Source: Deltaproteobacteria bacterium
GTDB lineage: Bacteria > Desulfobacterota > Dissulfuribacteria > Dissulfuribacterales > QOAL01
Length of the DNA stretch: 64,000 nucleotides
Direction of reading: 5' to 3'
Assembly: GCA_015493475.1 (NCBI GenBank)
Contig: WGDC01000071.1
Location: 1-64,000 of the forward strand
A program made the position numbers and the translations under genes. This document shows positions 17,400 to 25,552 of the stretch, piece after piece (the stretch's first letter is position 1; each line of letters opens with the position of its first letter). Under the pieces are notes generated by a model. It saw only the letters and a program-made list of their open reading frames with translations, made no database searches and was not told the DNA's origin.

Positions 17400-17735
17400 A
17401 TGACCTTCAAACTCATGAATATCGAGTGGGAAAGTGTGCTTGAGATGTTAAAAAGCGAAAACATTATCAAGCATATATCCAGTATCGATCCCTTGCAGTT
17501 GATAACTGACCCGCATTATCTCGTGCCAGCATTGGTCATTGCCATTCTGCTTTTTGTGCTCAGGTGTAAGAAAACCCTTGTCTTTATTTTAGGCTGCATG
17601 GTCTTCTGGTACGCATGCGTGCATATGCTTCCCAAAAATGGGGAGATCGAGCTCCATAACATCGCCTCCTTTGGCACCACGTGCGTCATCGTCCTCGGTA
17701 CTTGGATATACTTCTTCTTCATTAGAGAAGGATAA
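17400..17735 (+). CDS. Small integral membrane protein of unknown function
   Basis: A 111-residue protein with three predicted membrane segments (around LVPALVIAILLFVL, LVFILGCMVFWYACVHML and FGTTCVIVLGTWIYFFF) and a soluble N-terminal ~35 residues. Start ATG lies 6 nt after AGGAGG. It is 15 nt before a membrane-anchored HDOD protein and presumably co-transcribed, so a partner role is possible. No family recognised. Confidence 0.75.
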   Translation: MTFKLMNIEWESVLEMLKSENIIKHISSIDPLQLITDPHYLVPALVIAILLFVLRCKKTLVFILGCMVFWYACVHMLPKNGEIELHNIASFGTTCVIVLGTWIYFFFIREG

Positions 17736-17750
17736 GGGGGAGGAGTCTCC

Positions 17751-18881
17751 TTGGCCCATGCACTCTTAATCGCATCCCTTTCTTCCTTGGCCCTTGTTAT
17801 TGTCCTGTTACTGCTGTTCAAGATAGGCTCCACTACAAGGCCCACCACCGTAAAGTCACCACAGCAGGTAAACAGGGAAAACGACTCCCTTGAAATCCTG
17901 AAGCATTCCGTCAATACTAGGGCAGAAGAAGAGGAAGGCGTCCTGTTTGCAGACTATCTTGATCTTCACAGGCCTAGCCCGGAACGTCCCATTACGGACG
18001 AAGACGCCGCACTTATTGACATTATAAGGCAGAGCCCGGAGCTTCCAAGCGCTATCATGGAGCTTTCCCACCTCCTGAGCGATCCGGAAACCAGCATTAA
18101 GAGAATCGTCCAGCTTGTTTCCACAGACCCGGTGCTTTCGTCAAAGGTTCTGAGGGTAGTTAACTCGGCAGCCTTCTGCACACAGAGGATAACCTCCCTA
18201 CAACACGCAGTGGTAATCCTGGGATTCAACGAGCTTTGGATTCTCGTAAACCAGTTACTCGCACAGTCTGCCCTTAAGACCCTGGCGGAAATTTCTCCCT
18301 CGCAGATCAAGGCACTTTGGAGACATGCGGCTGCCACGGCAACGTGTGCCAAGCACATACTATTCCGGGCAGGAAGCAAAACAAACGAAATTGGCCCTAC
18401 CGTCATAACATGTTCCCTTCTTCACGACGTTGGCAAATTCCTGTTAAGGGGCCTAAACCCTGCGGAGGAACCTGATAACGCTGAATTTGAAGAAGAGGAC
18501 TGTTCCCTTGTATCGGTTGTACACGAAGACCAGTCCTACGGCATCGACCACTGCCGCATGGCCTACCTGCTTACCACATACTGGAAACTTCCGGAGATAC
18601 TCTGCACCACCATCTCCTACCACCATCATCCGTCTTTCTCAAACTGGGAAGACATCCCTGCCCATGCCATGCTTCCAACCGCATTGGTTGCCATGAGCGA
18701 TCAGCTCGCCAACGTCGCCGGGTACTATGACTCAAAACCCTGCACGATGGAGATCCACCCGGATTTTCTAAAACACATAGGGCTTGACAAAGACTGGTCT
18801 CCTAATAAGCTCCTGAGCAACGACTTGATACAGGACTTAAAGGATACCGACAAACTAATTGAAACAGCAGCCTCCATGTAA
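17751..18881 (+). CDS. Membrane-anchored HDOD domain protein
   Basis: A 376-residue protein with one N-terminal membrane segment (about residues 2-24, AHALLIASLSSLALVIVLLLL), a charged linker and an HDOD domain (about 85-290). HD-like residues are in TCSLLHDVGKFLL and ISYHHHPSF. Start is TTG 17751, supported by GGAGGAG 5 nt upstream. HDOD proteins are non-catalytic relatives of HD phosphohydrolases used in signalling, motility and stress control. Second of three HDOD proteins in this block. Confidence 0.92.
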   Translation: MAHALLIASLSSLALVIVLLLLFKIGSTTRPTTVKSPQQVNRENDSLEILKHSVNTRAEEEEGVLFADYLDLHRPSPERPITDEDAALIDIIRQSPELPSAIMELSHLLSDPETSIKRIVQLVSTDPVLSSKVLRVVNSAAFCTQRITSLQHAVVILGFNELWILVNQLLAQSALKTLAEISPSQIKALWRHAAATATCAKHILFRAGSKTNEIGPTVITCSLLHDVGKFLLRGLNPAEEPDNAEFEEEDCSLVSVVHEDQSYGIDHCRMAYLLTTYWKLPEILCTTISYHHHPSFSNWEDIPAHAMLPTALVAMSDQLANVAGYYDSKPCTMEIHPDFLKHIGLDKDWSPNKLLSNDLIQDLKDTDKLIETAASM

Positions 18882-19569
18882 CAGGAAACACCTTGAACGT
18901 GTCACGGTTCGTTTCAGACCCTCTGGAATCTCTGATACATTCACGGAGATCTTCTGGAAACTTTACGACAGGTTTGGCCCCCAACAGTGGTGGCCGGGGC
19001 AAACTCCATTTGAAATAGCAGTCGGGGCCATTCTTACCCAAAACACCAGTTGGCAGAACGTTGAAAAGGCCATCTCAAACCTGAAACAACACGGTCTTCT
19101 CCAATCCAGGGCCATACTTGAGCTCCACCCCTCGGCCCTTGCAGAGCTCATCAGACCTGCAGGTTACTACAACATCAAGGCGAAAAGGCTCCGATGCTTT
19201 GTCGAGTTTATTGAGAAAAACTTTGGCGGACAAATGGACCTAATGGCCGAGACCGGTGTTTCTGAATTGAGGAAAATGCTTCTCGACATCCACGGAATCG
19301 GGCCTGAAACCGCTGATAGCATCCTCCTGTATGCACTTGAAAAACCCGTTTTCGTGGTGGACGCTTACACGGTCAGGGTCCTTTCAAACCACCAGATTAT
19401 TGATCCTTACTCTGTCGATTATCACTATATACAAGAGATTATCATGGAAAGCCTGCCTGATGATGTATGCCTGTTTAACGAGTATCACGCTCTATTCGTA
19501 AGGCTAGGAAAAGAGTTTTGTAAGAAAAGGAGGCCGAGGTGCGCCGCCTGTCCTCTCGAGGGCTTCTGA
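18859..19569 (+). CDS. Endonuclease III-like HhH-GPD DNA glycosylase, C-terminal iron-sulfur motif cut by TGA
   Basis: A 236-residue base-excision-repair-type glycosylase. The HhH-GPD fold is clear: PFEIAVGAILTQNTSWQNVEKAI, the hairpin LDIHGIGPETADSILLYA with catalytic Asp in FVVDAYTVRV. The C-terminus reads CKKRRPRCAACPLEGF and then TGA. In the EndoIII cluster motif CX6CX2CX5C the TGA falls exactly on the fourth Cys. It may be natural termination in this subfamily, a nonsense change or recoding. Start TTG 18859 overlaps the HDOD gene by 23 nt and is uncertain; the conserved part begins near residue 25. Belongs to the broad EndoIII/MagIII-like group. Confidence 0.85.
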   Translation: MKQQPPCNRKHLERVTVRFRPSGISDTFTEIFWKLYDRFGPQQWWPGQTPFEIAVGAILTQNTSWQNVEKAISNLKQHGLLQSRAILELHPSALAELIRPAGYYNIKAKRLRCFVEFIEKNFGGQMDLMAETGVSELRKMLLDIHGIGPETADSILLYALEKPVFVVDAYTVRVLSNHQIIDPYSVDYHYIQEIIMESLPDDVCLFNEYHALFVRLGKEFCKKRRPRCAACPLEGF

Positions 19570-19629
19570 CTTCTTCCTTGCCTTCCACAACCAGGAAGAG
19601 ATGTAGCATCTGCCCTCTTTACTCCGCTC

Positions 19630-20502
19630 CTATCCGAATATAAGACGGATTACCTCCTTGGCGTCCTCAAGGGCTTCAAGAGAGGCTTCAAGACAGTCAT
19701 AGTAGTCCTTTTCACCGCACCCGAGTACATATAGAAGCTGGTCTGAAAGCCTGTATCTGAATCCGTCTGCGCCCACACCGAGGCCAAGTTGAACGGACAG
19801 TATGTTGCAGAATGCCAGCATGGCGGGCAGTCTGTTTTGTACGTACAGGTCAGGGTCGTGGTGTGTACGAACGGCCCTGCAGATGTCCCTTGGAAATTCC
19901 CATTGCTGGAGGATGGAGGACCCGGCCACGGCATGATCCGTCCCTATAACTTCCCACTCCGCCACGGAAAAGTCACTGTCGTTACGCCTTGAACGCTCCA
20001 GCACCTCAAAGAGCCGTGGCCCGACGTATATGTCTAGGACTATCTTTCCTATATCGTGCAATATGGCTGCGGTAAAAAGTTCGGAGGAATGCGGGTAGCC
20101 AAGCCGCTGGCTTACCACTTCCGATATCATAGCGCATCCAATGGAATGATAACAAAGGTCCTCGGGCGACATCTCGTATCCGTGAAGGTCCCTTGATAGA
20201 TAAGGCATTGCCGCGCTTGCGATGAGGACCTCCCTGATCCGGTTCTGCCCGAGAAGCGCCAAGGCGGTTTCAAGGTCCGAAACCTGCTGGCTCAGGCCGA
20301 ACATGGCGGAGTTTGTAAGCTTCAGAATATTCCCAACAAGACCGTTGTCGAGCCTGATTATCTTTGAAACATCTGAAATATTTTTTTCAGGATCATCCAG
20401 GACACGAAGCGCTTCGTGGACTATTTTGGGAAAAACAGGCAAGGAGGCCATGGATTCATAAACAGCCTCCAAGGTGAAATCCGGACACGTGACCGTATTC
20501 AT
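19630..20502 (-). CDS. HDOD domain protein
   Basis: A 290-residue cytoplasmic protein that is almost entirely one HDOD domain (about 12-215), with ASLPVFPKIVHEALRVL, IRLDNGLVGNILKLTNSAMFG, AAILHDIGKIVLD and VRTHHDPDL. No output domain is attached. Its start overlaps the stop of the CheD-like gene (ATGA), so the two are co-translated. This pairing suggests a role in chemotaxis or stress signalling (inference). Confidence 0.92.
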   Translation of the reverse strand: MNTVTCPDFTLEAVYESMASLPVFPKIVHEALRVLDDPEKNISDVSKIIRLDNGLVGNILKLTNSAMFGLSQQVSDLETALALLGQNRIREVLIASAAMPYLSRDLHGYEMSPEDLCYHSIGCAMISEVVSQRLGYPHSSELFTAAILHDIGKIVLDIYVGPRLFEVLERSRRNDSDFSVAEWEVIGTDHAVAGSSILQQWEFPRDICRAVRTHHDPDLYVQNRLPAMLAFCNILSVQLGLGVGADGFRYRLSDQLLYVLGCGEKDYYDCLEASLEALEDAKEVIRLIFG

Positions 20503-20966
20503 AACCGTATCTCCTTCTTATCCGGCAATACAACGAGGGCGTTTGATGAACCTGCTTCCACTGAAACCGACCGGTTTAGAGGCCCGCCAACGTGCTCCCC
20601 GCTTGGGGTCAGACCATTTTTTCTAAGGGCCTGGATGGCTGTCTTGTATAGTTTGATTCCAAGTGCCATATCCATGGGTTCATAGAGGAACGTCGCGGCC
20701 CCGCAGAGAAATATCTTCATGTCCTTGGCCGCTGCGCCCTCTTTAAGCATGTTCTTAAAAAGGTTCCTCATCTGCTCGAGAACCGTTGGCGAACCCGATG
20801 GCCTGCCCAATGCTCCCGGCAACACGCAGTGTCCAATACCCGCCACCCCGGCATATGGGTCTGTGGCTACCACCGCCAGGGTGGAGCCAAGGCTTCTGGC
20901 AGTAATAACTGTTGAAGGCTTGCTGCTTACTGCGATGGATGCCCTTTCCACAACGAGTTCTTGCAT
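20499..20966 (-). CDS. CheD-like protein lacking the catalytic cysteine
   Basis: A 155-residue protein with the CheD fold signature: ITARSLGSTLAVVATDP, GVAGIGHCVLP, FLCGAATFL, a C-terminal GGPLNRSVSVEAGSS. CheD proteins deamidate chemoreceptor glutamines using Cys-His-Thr. The Cys in the usual LGSC motif is Thr here (LGST), while the His in GIGHCVLP is retained, so the classical deamidase mechanism should be lost. Start ATG 20966 is 8 nt after AGGAG. It overlaps the downstream HDOD gene by 4 nt. It may act as a binding partner, like the CheC-CheD pair, rather than as an enzyme (inference). Confidence 0.8.
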   Translation of the reverse strand: MQELVVERASIAVSSKPSTVITARSLGSTLAVVATDPYAGVAGIGHCVLPGALGRPSGSPTVLEQMRNLFKNMLKEGAAAKDMKIFLCGAATFLYEPMDMALGIKLYKTAIQALRKNGLTPSGEHVGGPLNRSVSVEAGSSNALVVLPDKKEIRL

Positions 20967-21153
20967 AGAAAATTCTCCTGAAAATTAATATGTGGCAGAC
21001 CCGTAAGGCCAACCAGGCTGTTTTCTTTATCGGAAAATGCCCCCAAAAGATAAAGGGCGGGAAGAAAACGTCCCCTTTTTTGGAAACCATATTTAGACAT
21101 GGCGCTGTTAATGCTTATATTCAAAAGAAGAATACGCGACAGAGGAGAAGGCT

Positions 21154-22167
21154 ATGAAGGAGGCATATCTTTACGAGAAACTCGACGACATGGCGGTGAG
21201 ATGCAACCTCTGCTCCCACAGATGCAAAATCAAGAAGGGTGGGCGCGGAATCTGCCAGGTAAGGGAAAACCAAAACGGAACACTCAAAAGCCTTGTGTAC
21301 GGCAAGCTTGTTTCCCAGAACGTTGATCCCATTGAGAAAAAACCCCTTTTCCACTTTCTGCCCGGATCCCGCTCCTATTCCATCTCAACCGTGGGCTGCA
21401 ACTTCCGGTGCCTTCACTGTCAGAACTGGCAGATCAGCCAATATCCAAGGCTTAACAACGGGACCGTTACGGGCCAGAACGCCACTCCAAACGAGGTGGT
21501 TCAAGACGCAATCCTCAGCGGTTCAAGAAGCATAAGCTATACCTACGTAGAACCAACCATTTTTTACGAATTCGCCTATGACACAGGTGTAAGGGCCCGT
21601 TCCAAGGGCCTGAAAAACGTATTTGTCAGTAATGGTTATATGTCGCCCGAGGCATCCAGGCAGTGCGTCCCCTTCCTTGATGCAATAAACATTGACCTCA
21701 AGGCATTTAATGACAAGTTCTACAAGGATGTCTGCAAGGCGAAACTTCAGCCTGTGCTCGATTCCATAAAGCTCATGCACGAACTCGGTATATGGGTGGA
21801 GGTTACAACCCTTATAATACCTGGATGGAATGATTCCCAAGCAGAACTCAGGAAAATCGCGAGGTTTATAAAGGCGGTCTCTGAATCAATACCCTGGCAT
21901 GTAACCGCCTTTTATCCTACGTACCGGATGACAGACAGGCCGCCTACACCCGTTGAGACGCTGAGAAGGGCCAGAGAAATCGGCATGGAGGAAGGACTAA
22001 GGTACGTTTATGAAGGCAATGCCCCCGGCCATGGGGGAGAAAACACTTACTGCCCTCACTGCGGCGAAATGGTAATAGCAAGATACGGCTTCGGCATCCT
22101 TGAAAACAAGCTCAAAGACGGAAGGTGCGCAAAATGTGGACAGGCCATTGACGGGGTATGGAATTAG
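21154..22167 (+). CDS. AmmeMemoRadiSam-system radical SAM enzyme (PflA-like)
   Basis: A 337-residue radical SAM protein. An N-terminal Cys-rich region (CNLCSHRCKIKKGGRGIC, about residues 17-34) precedes the SAM cluster motif CNFRCLHC (about 83-90), then SYTYVEPTIFYEF, NIDLKAF, VEVTTLIIPGWND and APGHGGENTYC. A C-terminal zinc-ribbon-like pair (CPHC...CAKC) closes the protein. This matches the radical SAM component named for co-occurrence with AMMECR1 and Memo proteins. Neither partner lies in this window. The reaction is not established. Convergent with the downstream hydrolase gene, 4 nt apart. Confidence 0.9.
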   Translation: MKEAYLYEKLDDMAVRCNLCSHRCKIKKGGRGICQVRENQNGTLKSLVYGKLVSQNVDPIEKKPLFHFLPGSRSYSISTVGCNFRCLHCQNWQISQYPRLNNGTVTGQNATPNEVVQDAILSGSRSISYTYVEPTIFYEFAYDTGVRARSKGLKNVFVSNGYMSPEASRQCVPFLDAINIDLKAFNDKFYKDVCKAKLQPVLDSIKLMHELGIWVEVTTLIIPGWNDSQAELRKIARFIKAVSESIPWHVTAFYPTYRMTDRPPTPVETLRRAREIGMEEGLRYVYEGNAPGHGGENTYCPHCGEMVIARYGFGILENKLKDGRCAKCGQAIDGVWN

Positions 22168-22171
22168 GCGC

Positions 22172-22996
22172 TCAGGCCATGGTGACGGGCCTCCTTTTTC
22201 GAGAAGGCCTGACTCCCCGCCTTAGGTTTACCCATTGCTGTACTACTTCAAGGTACAATTTTCCCACTTGGGAAGACAGCTCCTGCCTCGTTCCGGAAGG
22301 GGCAATCTGAAACGCCGTGGCCTTTGATCGGCTTTCTGCAACGAGCCATTCCACCTCGGTGAGACTCTGTATGACGTCTCTCGGGCTGTGTATAAAAAGC
22401 ACGGGCTTTTTAAACAGGGCCATCTTGGACCGGTTTCCAAAGATGGGGCCATCTGGCGGAATTAGTGCCGGATCTATACCCGAGTGCTCAAGAAACAATC
22501 TTCCGGCATCAAATGCGCTTTCCATTACGAGGCACAAAACATCTCGTTCCTTCTTCACGGCCTGATCCAAGGCAAGCGCTGTACCAAAAGAACGCCCCAT
22601 CAGGACAACATGGCCGGTCCTGCCCTGCTGTTGCATCCAGGACCTGGCGCAATCATAGAAAAGGCCTGCGTCTTCGAACATTTTCTGAAATGACAATTTA
22701 CCCTTATCCTGCCCGCCCGCCCTATATGCAAGGGCAACCATGGAAAAACCAACGGAAACGAGACCGGTTCCGAGAAGATTCAAGGTGGAATCCGTTTCGT
22801 ACTCGGCTGGGAAATAGAACAAGTGAGGATTATCTTCCGGCCCGGGGTATAGCATGGCGGTAAGACCGCTTCCAGCCTTGTCCTGAAAATCAAGAAGGGA
22901 GCAGGGAGGCCCGGCCCCTTCAAGGCGCGCCTCCCTGAAAAGGATCTCAGCTACTCCATTTTTATCAAGTTCCTCAAGTACACTCACTGCCACCAC
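22172..22996 (-). CDS. Alpha/beta hydrolase family protein
   Basis: A 274-residue cytoplasmic protein of the alpha/beta hydrolase fold. The nucleophile elbow is GRSFG (GxSxG) in VVLMGRSFGTALALD; a later FIHSPRDVIQSLTEVEWL fits the acid-residue region (Asp), with a candidate His less clear. Substrate unknown. Start GTG 22996 or the next GTG at 22993, about 7 nt after AAAGG. It overlaps the end of the unknown gene upstream by 13 nt, so the two are translationally coupled. Confidence 0.8.
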   Translation of the reverse strand: MVAVSVLEELDKNGVAEILFREARLEGAGPPCSLLDFQDKAGSGLTAMLYPGPEDNPHLFYFPAEYETDSTLNLLGTGLVSVGFSMVALAYRAGGQDKGKLSFQKMFEDAGLFYDCARSWMQQQGRTGHVVLMGRSFGTALALDQAVKKERDVLCLVMESAFDAGRLFLEHSGIDPALIPPDGPIFGNRSKMALFKKPVLFIHSPRDVIQSLTEVEWLVAESRSKATAFQIAPSGTRQELSSQVGKLYLEVVQQWVNLRRGVRPSRKRRPVTMA

Positions 22997-23379
22997 GAGA
23001 GCCTTTCCCTGAATTCCTGAATCGTCTTATGCTTGAAACTCGAGGAAAATTCAGGATGGGCCATGTAGCTCAAGGCATGCTTCTTGAGATTTTCTAGCAT
23101 GGCACCGAATACCTCCGCCTTTTCCCTCTCGTCAATGAAGTTGCGTTCCTTTTGAAGCTGGAAAGATATGTCCGGACCATTCTCCTCAAGAAATTTGTTG
23201 TATAGTGAATCCCCATTGTCAAAGGCTATAAAATCGGACCGTTCCACCTTCATAGGTATTTTGACAAGTAGCCCTACTAGCCACCTGTCTCCCGCCACCT
23301 TGCGGGAATAGTCATAAAACTCGACCCTCAGCCCGTTATCAAGCTGCATCTGTTCAATCATGTTCTTTTCCCAGTTCAT
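22984..23379 (-). CDS. Conserved-looking hypothetical protein
   Basis: A 131-residue soluble protein starting at ATG 23379 behind a GGGGTG SD. It begins with MQLDNGLRVEFYDYSRKVAGDRW after a short leader, then VGLLVKIPMKVERSDF and a charged helical C-terminus ending RLSWWQ. No signal peptide or cysteine pattern. The longer reading to 23424 is unsupported. I believe similar hypothetical proteins occur in related bacteria but cannot name the family or function. It precedes and overlaps the hydrolase gene. Confidence 0.7.
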   Translation of the reverse strand: MNWEKNMIEQMQLDNGLRVEFYDYSRKVAGDRWLVGLLVKIPMKVERSDFIAFDNGDSLYNKFLEENGPDISFQLQKERNFIDEREKAEVFGAMLENLKKHALSYMAHPEFSSSFKHKTIQEFRERLSWWQ

Positions 23380-23432
23380 GGCTCTGCACCCCAAATTCTG
23401 CGGGAATCTGAACGGTGCGGACATTGTAATGG

Positions 23433-24725
23433 TTAGTGTTTGAAAGCGCGCTGGCCCGTAAATACCATGGTCACGGGAGGCTCGGCCTCGTTACACGCCT
23501 CAATGGATTCCCAGTCCCTTACAGAACCGCCAGGATGGACAATGGCAGTAACTCCCTGCCTGATGCCAACGTCAACGCCATCCCTAAACGGGAAAAAGGC
23601 ATCAGAGACCATGGTGGAACCAGGAATGTTGCCGCGTTCCTTCTTTACCCGAGCGTCTATCTCTTCCTTCTCGGACTTGTCCCTCTCTCCCTTTTCCACC
23701 TCGAGTTCAAGCTGCTTGTAAGGAATGCCGTAACTATCCCAGCAAAGTATGTCGGCATATTTTGTATAGGCCTTATAAACGGCGATCTCGGCTACCCCGA
23801 CCCTGTCCTGCTCGCCCGTACCTATTCCAACGGTTACCCCGTTTTTCACGTATATGACCGAGTTCGATGTGACACCCTGCTCCACTGCCCAACCAAATAT
23901 AATGTCCTCGTACTCCTGTTCGGTAGGCAGCCTCTTAACCTTGTAGGTTTTCCCTTTATATTCGCACTCGGCGGGCCTTAGATCTTCCCGGGACCTGATC
24001 TTGTTCACAGGGGACTGCTGAATAATGATGCCCCCGTCAATGAGACTTTTGAAATCCACGAAACGAAGATCCCAGTATGATTCCAACTGCCCTATCCTCT
24101 GTATCTTTATTATCCGCAGGTTCTTTCTCTTGGCAAGGATATCAACAGTCCCATCCTCGTACTCGGGGGCCACTACTACTTCAACGTACTGCTGGCTGAT
24201 AGCCTCGGCAGTCTCCATGTCAATGGGCCTGTTGAGTGCAACACATCCTCCGAAGGCCGCCACCCTGTCTGCCCTGAGCGCCTTAGTGAAGGCCTCGGAT
24301 ATGGTTCTTGCCCTGGCAACACCGCATGGGTTGTTATGCTTAACTATCACGCAGGCGGGATCCTTCATGAGAAATTTCAGGATATTGAGGGAATTATCCA
24401 CGTCTGTCAGGTTTATCTTGCCTGGATGCTTTCCTGCCTGGATCATGTCTTCCTCAGTAATTGCGCTGACAAGTCCATTGCCTGGGGTTATGAAGGCACA
24501 ATCACCAAGAACCAGGTTACCGTTTACGAGTTCATAAAGGGCGGCCTCTTGATCCGGATTTTCGCCGTATCTCAGTCCCCTTTCCTCTATCTCGCCAGTT
24601 GACTGGTTAGGTATCTTCCATGTCCTTTTCCTGTACACCAGTTCCTGGTCTCCAAAGGAGATCTTTATTTCCATGGGAAAATGGTCGCCCAAGATCTTCT
24701 TGTACATCTGTTTCATGTCAGTCAT
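23433..24725 (-). CDS. AICAR transformylase-type protein (PurH C-terminal domain without IMP cyclohydrolase domain)
   Basis: A 430-residue protein matching only the AICARFT half of bifunctional PurH: LRYGENPDQEAALYE, VIVKHNNPCGVARA, DRVAAFGGCVALN, GAVEQGVTSNSVIYV, SDAFFPFRDGVD and IVHPGGSVRD. The MGS-like N-terminal IMP cyclohydrolase domain is absent; the protein starts directly before the AICARFT fold with an extra ~45-residue lead. It should formylate AICAR in purine synthesis; the cyclohydrolase step must be done by another protein. Guanine branch gene guaB is 5 kb downstream. Annotated elsewhere as IMP cyclohydrolase in deltaproteobacteria, a name the domain content does not support. Confidence 0.88.
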   Translation of the reverse strand: MTDMKQMYKKILGDHFPMEIKISFGDQELVYRKRTWKIPNQSTGEIEERGLRYGENPDQEAALYELVNGNLVLGDCAFITPGNGLVSAITEEDMIQAGKHPGKINLTDVDNSLNILKFLMKDPACVIVKHNNPCGVARARTISEAFTKALRADRVAAFGGCVALNRPIDMETAEAISQQYVEVVVAPEYEDGTVDILAKRKNLRIIKIQRIGQLESYWDLRFVDFKSLIDGGIIIQQSPVNKIRSREDLRPAECEYKGKTYKVKRLPTEQEYEDIIFGWAVEQGVTSNSVIYVKNGVTVGIGTGEQDRVGVAEIAVYKAYTKYADILCWDSYGIPYKQLELEVEKGERDKSEKEEIDARVKKERGNIPGSTMVSDAFFPFRDGVDVGIRQGVTAIVHPGGSVRDWESIEACNEAEPPVTMVFTGQRAFKH

Positions 24726-24742
24726 GGTTTCTTCTCCTGCTC

Positions 24743-25504
24743 CTATTTAAACTTGGAAAGCCTGGCCTCCAAGGCCTTCCTGTCCATCACTCCGGGATGA
24801 TACCTTCCGTCGGGGAAAATATAGGTAGGCGTACCTGTTATACCCTTTTCCATAAGGAAACTGACTGCATTGTCCACCTGGGTCTTCCCCTTCGCGCACT
24901 GGTTATCAGACCTGTACCTGTTCTTGAAACCAGTGAGCCCCTTCTTGTCACAGATGATGGAAATGCACTCCTCCCTGGCACCTTTGTGAAACCTGAGGGG
25001 AAAAAGCACATATTTAACGGTGAGCTTTCCCTCCTTGACCATGGGTTCTATTATCTGCTCCGCCTTTTTACAATAGGGACAATGAGGATCAGTGATAAAA
25101 TAGATTACTGGTCCCTTTTTCCCAACGGTGAAGGCGGCAAGCCTATCGAGCTTTTTCATCTCCTCCTTTGACAGCCGGTTTATCTCCGTCATGGCCTCCC
25201 GGGTCAGATTCCGGCCGTCCTTGGTGCTGAACAACTGGCCGGCCACGAGGTAATCACCCTTAGCATCGGAGTAAAGCAACCTGTTCTGGTTTCTGAACTT
25301 TATCTGGATCTGGCAAAGCCCAGAGGCGCCAGCAGGTTTGACGTTCACTATTTCAAGACGCTGTCTGAATGTCCTTTGGATGGCGATAGACAGTTTTTCC
25401 TTCGAAGGACATTTGGAAGCGGCTGTAACAGTGCCGGCAAGGGATAGAACCCCTACCATGAAAACGGAAAAAAGACACATGGCTATTCTAAATAATCGTT
25501 CCAT
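24743..25504 (-). CDS. Periplasmic DsbC/DsbG-like thiol:disulfide oxidoreductase
   Basis: A 253-residue exported thioredoxin-fold protein. The signal peptide spans about residues 1-30 (ends near TVTAASKC). The active site is CPYC in FITDPHCPYCKKAEQ, and cis-Pro is in ITGTPTYIFPDG. Two more cysteines (AREECISIIC, DNQC) follow. An N-terminal dimerisation-like segment of about 80 residues precedes the catalytic domain, as in DsbC. ATG 25504 fits AGGAG 10 nt upstream; a GTG at 25513 sits too close to it. Probable role: disulfide isomerisation or heme/thiol maintenance, consistent with c-type cytochrome maturation genes at 32 kb. Confidence 0.9.
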   Translation of the reverse strand: MERLFRIAMCLFSVFMVGVLSLAGTVTAASKCPSKEKLSIAIQRTFRQRLEIVNVKPAGASGLCQIQIKFRNQNRLLYSDAKGDYLVAGQLFSTKDGRNLTREAMTEINRLSKEEMKKLDRLAAFTVGKKGPVIYFITDPHCPYCKKAEQIIEPMVKEGKLTVKYVLFPLRFHKGAREECISIICDKKGLTGFKNRYRSDNQCAKGKTQVDNAVSFLMEKGITGTPTYIFPDGRYHPGVMDRKALEARLSKFK

Positions 25505-25552
25505 AAATAACACACTCCTGATTCGATTTTGGTTAAAGCTACCACAAAGAAT

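Noticed and set aside
19567-19605. SECIS for the EndoIII-like TGA
   Set aside because: The best stem places its loop about 9 nt from the TGA, and the alternative loop lacks G in its first positions; neither meets the bacterial rules.
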